Below are positions 9,808-17,203 of a DNA stretch of 64,000 nt, in pieces. Where the stretch lies: the NCBI GenBank assembly GCA_016794425.1, contig JAEUHR010000020.1, forward strand, positions 1 to 64,000, given 5' to 3'. Every line of letters begins with the position of its first letter. The stretch's first letter is position 1. The DNA comes from Planctomycetota bacterium. GTDB lineage: Bacteria > Planctomycetota > UBA1135 > UBA2386. Under the pieces are notes generated by a model, which was not told the DNA's origin, made no database searches, and saw only the letters and a list, made by a program, of their open reading frames with translations. The translations under genes were made by a program, and so were the position numbers.

Positions 9808-11901
9808 ATGACCCGACTGCTGCCGTTCCTCCTCGCCCTGGCCCCGCTGGCCGCGCAACAAGACCCGATGCCCGACCCCGCCGCCGCACCGGACCCGTTC
9901 CTCTGGCTCGAAGACGTGACCGGCGACCGCGCGCTGGGCTGGGTCCGCGAGCGCAACGCCGCCAGCACGAAGGCGATCGCCGACACCGACGCGTTCCGCG
10001 CCCACCAGGCACGGATCCTGGCCGCGCTCGACAGTGACGCGAAGATCCCCTACGTCGGCAAACACGGCGCGCACTACTACAACTTCTGGCAGGACGCGAA
10101 GAACCCGCGCGGCCTGTGGCGGCGCACCACGCCGGCCGAGTACGGCAAGGACGTGCCGCAGTGGGAGATCGTGCTCGACCTCGACGAACTCGGCCGCACC
10201 GAAGGCGAGAACTGGGTCTGGCACGGCGCCGACTTCCTCGAGCCGGACGGCACGCGCTGTCTCGTGTCGCTGTCGCGCGGCGGCGCCGACGCCAGCGTGA
10301 TGCGCGAGTTCGACCTCGAGCAGCGCGCATTCGTCGCCGACGGCTTCACGCTGCCCGAGTCGAAGGGCTCGCACGGCTGGCGCGACCGCGACACGATCTG
10401 GGTCGCGACCGACTTCGGCCCCGGCTCGCTGACCGAGTCCGGCTACCCGCGCATCGTCAAGTCGTGGCGCCGCGGCACGCCGCTCGCCACCGCCGAGACG
10501 GTGTTCGAAGGCCAGCCGGCGGACGTGTTCGTCAGCGGTGCGCGCGACCACACGCGCGGCTTCGAGCGCGACTTCGTCGTGCGCGCGATCACGTTCTACA
10601 CCAACGAACTGCTGCTGCTGCGCGACGGCAAGCCGGTGAAGCTCGCCAAGCCCGACAGCGCCAACGCGAGCTTCTGGCGCGAGTGGTTGCTGCTGGAACT
10701 GCGCGAGGACTGGCACGCCGGCGACAAGCTGTGGCTGGCCGGCTCGCTGCTGGCCGTGAAGGTCGACGACTTCCTGGCCGGCTCGCGCGCGTTCGACGCG
10801 CTGTTCGTGCCGACCGACCGCAGTTCGCTGGCCGGCTTCTCGCCGCTGCGCCACCACCTGCTGCTGAACGTGCTCGACAACGTGCGCAACCGGATCTCGG
10901 TGCTGACCCGGCGCGACGACGGCTGGCACAGCGAACCGCTGCCGGGCCTGCCGGAGTTCGGCACGATCGCGGCCAGCGCGATCGACGCCGACGCCGGCGA
11001 CGACTACTTCCTGACCATCACCGACTACCTGACGCCGACCAGCCTGTGGCGCGGTGCGGTCGGCCAGGGCGCCCCGACGAAGCTGAAGAGCCTGCCGGCG
11101 TTCTTCGACGCCAGCGGCCTCGAGGTGACGCAGCGCGAGGCGACGTCGCCGGACGGCACGCGGATCCCCTACTTCCTGGTGGCGAAGAAGGACCTGCCGC
11201 GCGACGGCTCGCACCCGACGCTGCTCTACGGCTACGGCGGCTTCGAGGTCGCGATGACGCCGGGCTACAGCGCCGGCGTCGGGTCGTGCTGGCTCGAGAA
11301 GGGCGGCGTGTTCGCGGTCGCGAACATCCGCGGCGGCGGCGAGTTCGGCCCGCGCTGGCACCAGGCCGCGTTGAAGCAGAACCGCAACAAGTGCTACGAG
11401 GACTTCGCCGCGGTCGCGCGCGACCTGATCGCGCAGAAGATCACCAGCAAGCAGCACCTCGGCATCCAGGGCGGCAGCAACGGCGGCCTGCTGATGGGCA
11501 ACATGCTGACCACCTACCCGGAGCTGTTCGGCGCGATCGTCTGCCAGGTGCCGCTGCTCGACATGCGCCGCTACCACAAGCTGCTGGCCGGCGCCTCGTG
11601 GATGGGCGAGTACGGCGACCCCGACGACCCCCGGCAGTGGCAGTGGCTGCAGCGCTACTCGCCGTACCACAACCTGCGCGCCGACGCGGCCTACCCGAAG
11701 GTGCTGTTCACGACCTCGACGCGCGACGACCGCGTGCACCCCGGCCACGCGCGCAAGACGATGGCGCGCCTGATGGAGCAGGGCCACGCGGCGCTCTACT
11801 ACGAGAACATCGAGGGCGGTCACGGCGGCGCGGCCGACAACAAGCAGGCGGCGTTCCTGGCGGCGCTGGCCTACACGTTCCTCTGGCAGCAGCTGAAGTG
11901 A
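9808..11901 (+). CDS. Prolyl oligopeptidase family serine peptidase (S9A), exported
   Basis: Protein of 697 residues, cleaving peptides probably after proline. The N-terminus MTRLLPFLLALAPLAAQQ is a signal peptide, so it works outside the cytoplasm. Residues about 30-430 form the beta-propeller; the alpha/beta-hydrolase domain follows. The triad reads Ser557 in GGSNGG, Asp640 in STRDDRVHPGH and His672 in EGGHGG; the Arg after the Asp pair is the product-binding Arg of the family. A TAACCT at 9783-9788, 20 bp before the ATG, is the likely -10, so the leader is very short. All family landmarks are intact; substrate specificity is inferred from the family. Confidence 0.95.
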   Translation: MTRLLPFLLALAPLAAQQDPMPDPAAAPDPFLWLEDVTGDRALGWVRERNAASTKAIADTDAFRAHQARILAALDSDAKIPYVGKHGAHYYNFWQDAKNPRGLWRRTTPAEYGKDVPQWEIVLDLDELGRTEGENWVWHGADFLEPDGTRCLVSLSRGGADASVMREFDLEQRAFVADGFTLPESKGSHGWRDRDTIWVATDFGPGSLTESGYPRIVKSWRRGTPLATAETVFEGQPADVFVSGARDHTRGFERDFVVRAITFYTNELLLLRDGKPVKLAKPDSANASFWREWLLLELREDWHAGDKLWLAGSLLAVKVDDFLAGSRAFDALFVPTDRSSLAGFSPLRHHLLLNVLDNVRNRISVLTRRDDGWHSEPLPGLPEFGTIAASAIDADAGDDYFLTITDYLTPTSLWRGAVGQGAPTKLKSLPAFFDASGLEVTQREATSPDGTRIPYFLVAKKDLPRDGSHPTLLYGYGGFEVAMTPGYSAGVGSCWLEKGGVFAVANIRGGGEFGPRWHQAALKQNRNKCYEDFAAVARDLIAQKITSKQHLGIQGGSNGGLLMGNMLTTYPELFGAIVCQVPLLDMRRYHKLLAGASWMGEYGDPDDPRQWQWLQRYSPYHNLRADAAYPKVLFTTSTRDDRVHPGHARKTMARLMEQGHAALYYENIEGGHGGAADNKQAAFLAALAYTFLWQQLK

Positions 11902-12022
11902 CGGCGGCGCGGCGCGAGCCGGCGGTGGCACCGGGCGGGCGCCGACGGCCGGACGGTGGCGCGGCGCGGGGCCACGATGGGGTATCCTGCTCGACCTCCG
12001 CCGCACCCCGCCGCACGCCCGC

Positions 12023-13150
12023 ATGAGCAAGATCGTCCGCGAACTCAGGAACTACATGGCCGTGATCGCCGACCTGGCGAGCGGCGCCGAAGAGTGGACG
12101 GCCCGGCCGGCCTGGCTCGAGTTCGCACCGAACAACGTCTGCAACCTGCGCTGCATCATGTGCGCGCAGGCCGACGGTGTGCCGGTGCAGGTGATGAAGA
12201 AGGAGGACGCGGTCGCGCTGCTCGACGAGATCCTGCCGACGATGACGCTGTGGACGCCGTCGGCGCTGTCGGAGCCGATGCTGGCCAACATCCGGCTCGT
12301 CGTGCAGAAGTGCCGCGAACACGAAGTCTGGCTGAACATGTACTCGAACTGCACGCTGCTCGACGGCGAGAAGTTCACCGGCATGGCCGACCGCATCCAC
12401 AAGCTGTGGATCTCGTTCGACAGCGCCGACAAGCGCGTGCTCGAGATGCTGCGCGCCGGCGCCGACTTCGACACCGTGGTCAAGAACATCACCGAGGTGC
12501 TGCAGGTCGCGGCCAGGCACGGCATCCCGGTCGGCTTCGTCGCCGTGCTGGTCAAGGACAACCTGCACGGCCTCGCCGACCTGGTCGACTTCCTCGCCGA
12601 CCGCGGCGCCGTCGCGGCGAAGTGCGATCTGCGCGTGCAGCCGATGCTCGACAACGCGGCGCGCTGCCGCGAGCAGAACGTGTTCGCCGCCTTCGCGCCG
12701 GAGGAGATCGTGCAGGCGCTCGACGCGGCGTGCGCGCGCGCGCAGGCGCGCGGGCTCAACTTCCACGTCGACATGGACGACCCGTACCGGCGCAACGTGA
12801 CGCCGCAGATCCCGGTCGCGCGCGGCGTCACCGGCGACGTGCTGTCGGTGATGCTGGACGAGGTGCGCGACCGCTTCCCGCACTTCTGCTCGATGAGCAC
12901 CAGCTACGTGAAGATCGAGCCGGACGGCCGCGTGTTCCCATGCTGCCGCGGCCCGCGCGAACTCGAGATGGGCAACACCAACGAGCAGTCGCTGACCGAG
13001 ATCTGGAACGGGCCGAAGTACCGCGAGTTCCGCCGCCGCATGCAGGCCAAGGACTACCCCGAGGTGTGCCGCACCTGCGACGTGCTGGTCGCGAACCCGA
13101 AGTTCGACAAGCGCTGGCTGCAGCAGCCGGCGAAGTCCGACGCGCGGTAG
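12023..13150 (+). CDS. Radical SAM protein with SPASM-like C-terminal cluster domain
   Basis: Protein of 375 residues. The [4Fe-4S]-SAM motif CNLRCIMC (Cys40, Cys44, Cys47) opens a partial TIM barrel. The C-terminal part, with FPCCRG near residue 310, a Trp-containing LTEIWNG segment and CRTCD near 355, is a SPASM/twitch domain that would bind extra iron-sulfur clusters. This layout is typical of enzymes modifying peptides or small molecules, and of many unassigned proteins with GTP-cyclase-like barrels. No precursor peptide gene was found within 500 bp, so a RiPP role is not supported. A TATCCT at 11983-11988 may be its -10. Specific reaction unknown. Confidence 0.85.
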   Translation: MSKIVRELRNYMAVIADLASGAEEWTARPAWLEFAPNNVCNLRCIMCAQADGVPVQVMKKEDAVALLDEILPTMTLWTPSALSEPMLANIRLVVQKCREHEVWLNMYSNCTLLDGEKFTGMADRIHKLWISFDSADKRVLEMLRAGADFDTVVKNITEVLQVAARHGIPVGFVAVLVKDNLHGLADLVDFLADRGAVAAKCDLRVQPMLDNAARCREQNVFAAFAPEEIVQALDAACARAQARGLNFHVDMDDPYRRNVTPQIPVARGVTGDVLSVMLDEVRDRFPHFCSMSTSYVKIEPDGRVFPCCRGPRELEMGNTNEQSLTEIWNGPKYREFRRRMQAKDYPEVCRTCDVLVANPKFDKRWLQQPAKSDAR

Positions 13151-13185
13151 GCCGCCGTGTGCAGCGCCGGGGCCGGCGCGGGAAG

Positions 13186-13275
13186 TGGCGGAGAGGGGGG
13201 GATTCGAACCCCCGTGGCCCTTGCGGGCCAACTGGTTTTCGAAACCAGCCCATTCAGCCGCTCTGGCACCTCTCC
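13186..13275 (-). tRNA. tRNA-Ser(CGA), CCA encoded
   Basis: Read on the minus strand, GGAGAGG (13275-13269) pairs with CCTCTCC (13196-13190), followed by G and CCA. Anticodon stem CTGGT/ACCAG frames the loop TTCGAAA with anticodon CGA (13241-13239), reading UCG. A long variable arm (TGGCCC...GGGCCA) marks a class II tRNA. The acceptor stem is identical to that of tRNA-Ser(GGA) at 4566. Confidence 0.97.
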
Positions 13276-13319
13276 GCGAGGATCGCCGCCGCGGGGCGGC
13301 GCGCCGAATGAGGCGACGG

Positions 13320-13348
13320 ATCGTGCCGACCGCGGTCGGCCTTTTCAA
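13320..13348 (-). promoter_or_regulatory. Possible promoter for tRNA-Ser(CGA)
   Basis: On the minus strand TTGAAA (13348-13343), 17 bp, CACGAT (13325-13320), with the expected start about 38 nt before the tRNA. The -10 is weak, and the spacer coincides with the palindrome at 13325-13340. Confidence 0.4.
13325..13346 (+). terminator. Possible rho-independent terminator for the radical SAM transcript
   Basis: GCCGAC, loop CGCG, GTCGGC followed by CCTTTTC on the plus strand. It lies 175 bp after the radical SAM stop, beyond the antisense tRNA. The stem is short, so this is tentative. Confidence 0.35.
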
Positions 13349-13369
13349 CAGCAATCACCGGCGCCTGCC

Positions 13370-13840
13370 TCAGCCGCGCTTGCCGCGGAAGAACGCGCGC
13401 AGCAGGGCTGCGCTGGCATCGGCACCGACGCCTTCGACGACCTCGCAGCGGTGGTTCAGCCGCGGGTCCTCGAGCAGGTTCGCCAGCGACCGCACGGCGC
13501 CGAACTTCGGGTCGCGGGCGCCGAACACGACCCGCTGCACGCGCGCATGCAGGATCGCGCCGGCGCACAGGAAGCACGGCTCCAGCGTGCAGTACAGCGA
13601 CGCCTGCGGCAGGCGCTTCTCCCCCACCGCCGCGATCGCCTGCTGCAGCGCCAGCATTTCGGCGTGCGCCAGCGGCGACTGCTGTGCCTCGACGCGGTTC
13701 TGCCCCTCGCCGACCAGCCGGCCGTCGATCACGACCACCGCCCCGACCGGCACCTCGTCCGCGGCGGCCGCGGCCGCGGCGAGTTCGAGGCATCGCGCGA
13801 TCCAGCGGGCGTCTTCGCTTGAGGCAACCACGGGGTCCAT
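13370..13840 (-). CDS. tadA: tRNA-specific adenosine deaminase
   Basis: Zinc deaminase making inosine-34 in tRNA-Arg(ACG). The 156-residue protein has the cytidine-deaminase fold signatures: HAEMLAL (zinc His and catalytic Glu, about residues 60-65) and EPCFLC (two zinc Cys, about 89-94). The ending GADASAALLRAFFRGKR is the usual TadA C-terminus. It is divergent from the carbamoyltransferase gene with 33 bp between starts, and that gene's promoter -35 lies inside the tadA coding start. Confidence 0.95.
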   Translation of the reverse strand: MDPVVASSEDARWIARCLELAAAAAAADEVPVGAVVVIDGRLVGEGQNRVEAQQSPLAHAEMLALQQAIAAVGEKRLPQASLYCTLEPCFLCAGAILHARVQRVVFGARDPKFGAVRSLANLLEDPRLNHRCEVVEGVGADASAALLRAFFRGKRG

Positions 13841-13847
13841 CTATCGT
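13819..13847 (+). promoter_or_regulatory. Promoter for the carbamoyltransferase gene
   Basis: TTGAGG at 13819-13824, 17-bp spacer, TATCGT at 13842-13847. The start site would be near 13854, 20 nt before the GTG start codon. The -35 lies within the first codons of the divergent tadA. Confidence 0.6.
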
Positions 13848-13873
13848 CGGCCACTCCACCTGAACCGGGACCC

Positions 13874-14872
13874 GTGAGCAAGCGCGACTTCCTTTCGACG
13901 GCCGATCTCTCCCGCCAAGAGCTGGACGACCTGTTGGAGCTGGCCGCACGCGCGAAGGGCAAGCGCCCCGGCCAGGTGCTGAGCGGCAAGACGCTCGGCC
14001 TGCTGTTCTTCCAGCCGAGCCTGCGCACGCGGGTCTCGTTCGAGGTCGCGATGGTCCAGCTCGGCGGCCACTGCATCAACCTGTCCAGCGACGACCTCTA
14101 CGAGCTCGAACCGCAGGACCAGGCGATCATGGACGGGCCCGCCGAGGAACACGTCAAGGACGCCGCGCGCACGCTGTCGCGCTACGTCGACGCGCTCGGC
14201 ATCCGCTCGGCCGCGCGCGTCGGCACCTGGGAACGCGACCGCCAGGAGCTGCTGCTGCGCAGCTACGCGCGGCACGCGAACGTGCCGGTGATCAACCTCG
14301 AGACCAGCTTCGAGCACCCGTGCCAGGCGCTCGCCGACCTGCTGACGATGCGCGAGAACCTGGTGTCGCTGAAGGGCCGCCGGCTGACGCTGCTCTGGTG
14401 CAACCACCCGGAGCCGAAGTCGCTCGGCCCGACGCACTCGGTGCTGCAGGTCGCCGCGCGCATGGGCATGCAGATCACGCTGGCGCACCCGCTCGGCTTC
14501 GAGGTCGATCCCGACGTGCTCGAACGCAGCCGCGGCCTCGCGCAGGACGCCGGCGGTTCGCTGCAGGTGCAGAACGACATGGCATCGGCGGCGCGCGGCG
14601 CCGAGGTGCTCTACGCGCGTTCGTGGGGTTGCACGAAGTACTGGGACGACCCCGAGCGCGAGGCGATGGTCAAGCGGTCGCTGCAGGGCTGGCGCGTCGA
14701 CGAACCGCTGATGGCGACCACCGCCAACGCGCTGCTGATGCACCCGCTGCCCGTGCGGCGCAACGTCGCCGCGACCGACGCGGTGCTCGACGGGCCGCGG
14801 TCGGTGATCTACGAGCAGGCCGCCAACCGCACGCACGTGCAGAAGGCGTTGCTCATGCAGTTGCTGAAGTGA
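13874..14872 (+). CDS. argF': N-acetylornithine (or N-succinylornithine) carbamoyltransferase type ArgF'
   Basis: Arginine synthesis: carbamoyl phosphate plus an N-acylated ornithine. The 332-residue protein has the carbamoyl-phosphate loop as FQPSLRTR (residues 46-53), whereas classical ornithine enzymes have STRTR. Further family markers are IMDG-x2-EEH, SRYVDALGIR and NRTHVQKAL, all resembling the Xanthomonas/Bacteroides acylornithine enzymes. The residue separating acetyl- (Glu) from succinyl-type (Pro) enzymes, in MDGxx[E/P]EH, is Glu91 here, favouring N-acetylornithine. HPLPVRRN closes the active site. GTG start at 13874. The last 20 bp overlap the convergent SDR gene. I am sure of the family, less of the substrate. 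Confidence 0.88.
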   Translation: MSKRDFLSTADLSRQELDDLLELAARAKGKRPGQVLSGKTLGLLFFQPSLRTRVSFEVAMVQLGGHCINLSSDDLYELEPQDQAIMDGPAEEHVKDAARTLSRYVDALGIRSAARVGTWERDRQELLLRSYARHANVPVINLETSFEHPCQALADLLTMRENLVSLKGRRLTLLWCNHPEPKSLGPTHSVLQVAARMGMQITLAHPLGFEVDPDVLERSRGLAQDAGGSLQVQNDMASAARGAEVLYARSWGCTKYWDDPEREAMVKRSLQGWRVDEPLMATTANALLMHPLPVRRNVAATDAVLDGPRSVIYEQAANRTHVQKALLMQLLK

Positions 14873-15884
14873 CGCCGCGCGCGAAGCCCTCGGCGCGCGC
14901 GACCTCGGCCAGCCCCTGCGCCAGCGGCACCGCCGCCGCGAAGCCCAGCACCGCCTGTGCGGCCGCCGGGTCCGCGACCCAGCCGGCGGCGCGCAGTTCG
15001 CGCACCTTGTCGCGGCTGAAGTAGCTGGCGCTGCGCCGCAGCGCCGCCCACGCGTCGCTGGCCCACGCGCCGAAGCCGGCCAGCGCCAGCGGCACCGGCA
15101 GCAGGCGCGCGCGCCGGCCGCAGGCGGCCGCGATCGCGCGCACGAACGCGTGTGTGTCGGTGCGTTCGCGACCGTCCAGCGGCAGCACGGCACCGACCGG
15201 CCGCCGCTCCAGCACCAGCTGCAGCGCACGCGCGACGTCGTCGACGTGGATCACCGACAGCGGGCTGGGTCGCCGCGGCACCAGCGCGACCGGCGCCAGC
15301 GCCTGCCGGAACAACAGCCGGGTCGCCCCGTCGCCCTGGCCGTAGACCACCGGCGGCCGCACGATCGTCCAGCGCAGCCCGGCCGCGACCACGCACAGCT
15401 CGGCCGCACGCTTGCTCTCGCCGTACGCCGACACCGGCCGGGCCGCGGCCGGCGCGGCGGCACTGCCAGTGCCGTCCACGCTCGGACCTGCGGCCGCCAG
15501 CGACGACACCAGCACGAAGTGCGCGCGCGGCGCAGCCGCCGCCACCGCGCGCAGCAGCCGCTCGGTGCCGCCGACGTTGACGCCGGCGTAGGCCGTGCTG
15601 GTCCAGCCCTTCAGTTCGGCGGCCAGGTGCACGACCGCGTCGACGCCGGCCGCGGCCGCGACCAGCGTGCGCTCGACCGCAGGGTCGCCGAGGTCGCCGA
15701 AGCAGAGGCTCGCGGCCGGCAGGCCCGCTGCCAGGGCCCGCTCCCGATCGCGCACGAGGCAGCGCAACCGGTCCGGGGCGACGCCGCTGGCGATCAGTGC
15801 TGCGACCAGGCGCCGGCCCAGAAACCCGGTGGCCCCGGTCAGGAGGATCCGGGGTGACGCGTCAGGCGATTCTGCCGGAGCCAA
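14853..15884 (-). CDS. Extended SDR, NAD(P)-dependent epimerase/reductase; candidate ceramide-pathway reductase
   Basis: Protein of 343 residues of the extended short-chain dehydrogenase family. The nucleotide-binding motif GATGFLG is at residues 17-23, the catalytic YGESK about residues 153-157 with Ser upstream in LVSSLAA. There is no signal peptide. The gene is divergent from an SPT-like enzyme with only 54 bp between the two start codons. In Caulobacter an extended SDR (CerR) is encoded beside Spt and reduces the 3-keto group in ceramide synthesis; the pairing here suggests the same, but this rests on context. Sugar epimerase or 3-beta-hydroxysteroid-type reductase are alternatives. Its 3' end overlaps the carbamoyltransferase gene by 20 bp. 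Confidence 0.8.
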   Translation of the reverse strand: MAPAESPDASPRILLTGATGFLGRRLVAALIASGVAPDRLRCLVRDRERALAAGLPAASLCFGDLGDPAVERTLVAAAAGVDAVVHLAAELKGWTSTAYAGVNVGGTERLLRAVAAAAPRAHFVLVSSLAAAGPSVDGTGSAAAPAAARPVSAYGESKRAAELCVVAAGLRWTIVRPPVVYGQGDGATRLLFRQALAPVALVPRRPSPLSVIHVDDVARALQLVLERRPVGAVLPLDGRERTDTHAFVRAIAAACGRRARLLPVPLALAGFGAWASDAWAALRRSASYFSRDKVRELRAAGWVADPAAAQAVLGFAAAVPLAQGLAEVARAEGFARGVTSATA

Positions 15885-15899
15885 GGCCGTACAAAGGTT

Positions 15900-15928
15900 T
15901 TGTCAGCGTCCGGGCAGGAATCTACCAT
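15900..15928 (+). promoter_or_regulatory. Promoter for the SPT-like gene; decides its start codon
   Basis: TTGTCA at 15900-15905, 17-bp spacer, TACCAT at 15923-15928. The expected start site is near 15935, only a few bases before the TTG at 15939. The -35 TTG is also the first possible start codon of the open frame, so that longer start can hardly be used. Confidence 0.62.
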
Positions 15929-15938
15929 CCTCCGGGCC

Positions 15939-17159
15939 TTGGACATCTTCGAAAAGTGCAACGGCTTCGAGCGGGCTCGCGAGCTGCAGGCCTTGGGGAT
16001 CTACCCGTACTTCATTCCCTTGCACGGGAGCGAAGGCACCGAGGTCGAGATCGGCGGCAAGCGCCTGATCATGATCGGGTCCAACAACTACCTGGGCCTG
16101 ACGCACCACCCGAAGGTGCGCGAAGCCGCGATCGAGGCGATCCGCCGCTACGGCACCTCGTGCTCGGGCTCGCGGTTCCTGAACGGCACGCTGGAGCTGC
16201 ACGAGGAGCTCGAGCACCAGCTGGCCGTGTTCATGGGTCAGGAGGACGCGCTGTGCTTCTCGACCGGCTTCCAGACCAACCTCGGCGCGATCTCGGCGAT
16301 CTGCGGCCGTGAGGACGTGATCCTCTGCGATCGCGAGAACCACGCGTCGATCTTCGACGGCTGCCGGCTCAGCTACGCCGACGTACGCAAGTTCCGGCAC
16401 AGCGACCTCGCCGACCTCGAACAGCACCTGCAGCGCGCCCACGCGCAGAACAAGGGCATCCTGATCGTCGTCGACGGGCTCTACTCGATGATGGGCGACC
16501 TGGCGCCGCTGGTCGAGATGCGCGCGCTCGCCGACCGCTACGGCGCGCGGCTGATGGTCGACGAAGCGCACGCGATCGGCGTGCTGGGCACGCACGGCCG
16601 CGGCGCCGCCGAACACTGCGGCATCCATCCCGACCTGGTGATGGGCACGTTCAGCAAGAGCTTCGCGAGCCTCGGCGGGTTCATCGCCGGCCCCAAGCGC
16701 GTGCTGCACTTCATGCGCCACCACGCGCGGTCGCTGATCTTCTCGGCGTCGATCACGCCGGCCTCGGCCGCTGCCGCGTTGGCCGCGCTGGACCTGATCC
16801 GCACGCAGCCAGAGATGCGCTCGCGCGTACTGCAGATCGCCCACCGCGTGCGCACGGGCCTGGCCGACCTGGGCTTCCGCACGGCCGGCACGCCGTCGAG
16901 CCCGATCGTGCCGGTCATCGTCGGCGACCAGGACCGCATGCTGCGCCTGTGGCGCACACTGTTCGACTGCGGCCTGTTCACCAACGCCGTCACGCAGCCC
17001 GCCGTGCCCCCCGGCCAGGACCTGATCCGCACGTCCTTCATCGCGCGCCACAGCGACGAGCAGGTCGAGCAGATCCTGCAGCGCTTCGCCGAGGCCGGCC
17101 ACCGCACGGGGCTGCTGTCGACGCCGCCGAACTCGGCGTCGCAGGCCGCGGGCCGCTGA
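15939..17159 (+). CDS. spt: Alpha-oxoamine synthase, serine palmitoyltransferase-like
   Basis: PLP enzyme of the family that condenses an amino acid with an acyl thioester (SPT, BioF, KBL). The 406-residue protein from TTG 15939 begins at LDIFEKCNGF, the position where SPT-type relatives start. Markers are SNNYLGL and GSRFLNG near the N-terminus, VDEAHAIGVLG near residue 205, and the PLP lysine in GTFSKSFASLGGF (about residue 240). That last motif favours SPT over BioF or KBL, which read GTLGKA. The frame extends to a TTG at 15900, but this is the -35 of the promoter. With the divergent SDR it may make 3-ketosphinganine and reduce a later product; BioF-like function is the alternative. Confidence 0.82.
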   Translation: MDIFEKCNGFERARELQALGIYPYFIPLHGSEGTEVEIGGKRLIMIGSNNYLGLTHHPKVREAAIEAIRRYGTSCSGSRFLNGTLELHEELEHQLAVFMGQEDALCFSTGFQTNLGAISAICGREDVILCDRENHASIFDGCRLSYADVRKFRHSDLADLEQHLQRAHAQNKGILIVVDGLYSMMGDLAPLVEMRALADRYGARLMVDEAHAIGVLGTHGRGAAEHCGIHPDLVMGTFSKSFASLGGFIAGPKRVLHFMRHHARSLIFSASITPASAAAALAALDLIRTQPEMRSRVLQIAHRVRTGLADLGFRTAGTPSSPIVPVIVGDQDRMLRLWRTLFDCGLFTNAVTQPAVPPGQDLIRTSFIARHSDEQVEQILQRFAEAGHRTGLLSTPPNSASQAAGR

Positions 17160-17165
17160 CGCACA

Positions 17166-17194
17166 CTGGCCGCTGCCGGGCGAACGAGTAGCCT
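17166..17194 (+). promoter_or_regulatory. Candidate promoter CTGGCC-N17-TAGCCT for dnaE
   Basis: CTGGCC at 17166-17171, 17 bp, TAGCCT at 17189-17194, identical in both hexamers and spacing to the element before the TraB-like gene. The expected start site near 17201 would leave the ATG at 17204 almost leaderless. Confidence 0.42.
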
Positions 17195-17203
17195 GTGCGG
17201 GCG

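Noticed and set aside
12023..13275. RiPP cluster around the radical SAM/SPASM protein
   Set aside because: No short precursor-like gene, peptidase or transporter is adjacent.
13325..13340. The palindrome GCCGACCGCGGTCGGC as a regulator site
   Set aside because: It is followed by CTTTTC and fits a weak terminator as well; evidence is too thin for an operator.
15900..15938. TTG at 15900 as start of the SPT-like enzyme
   Set aside because: It is the -35 of a good promoter, and the extra 13 residues have no family similarity.
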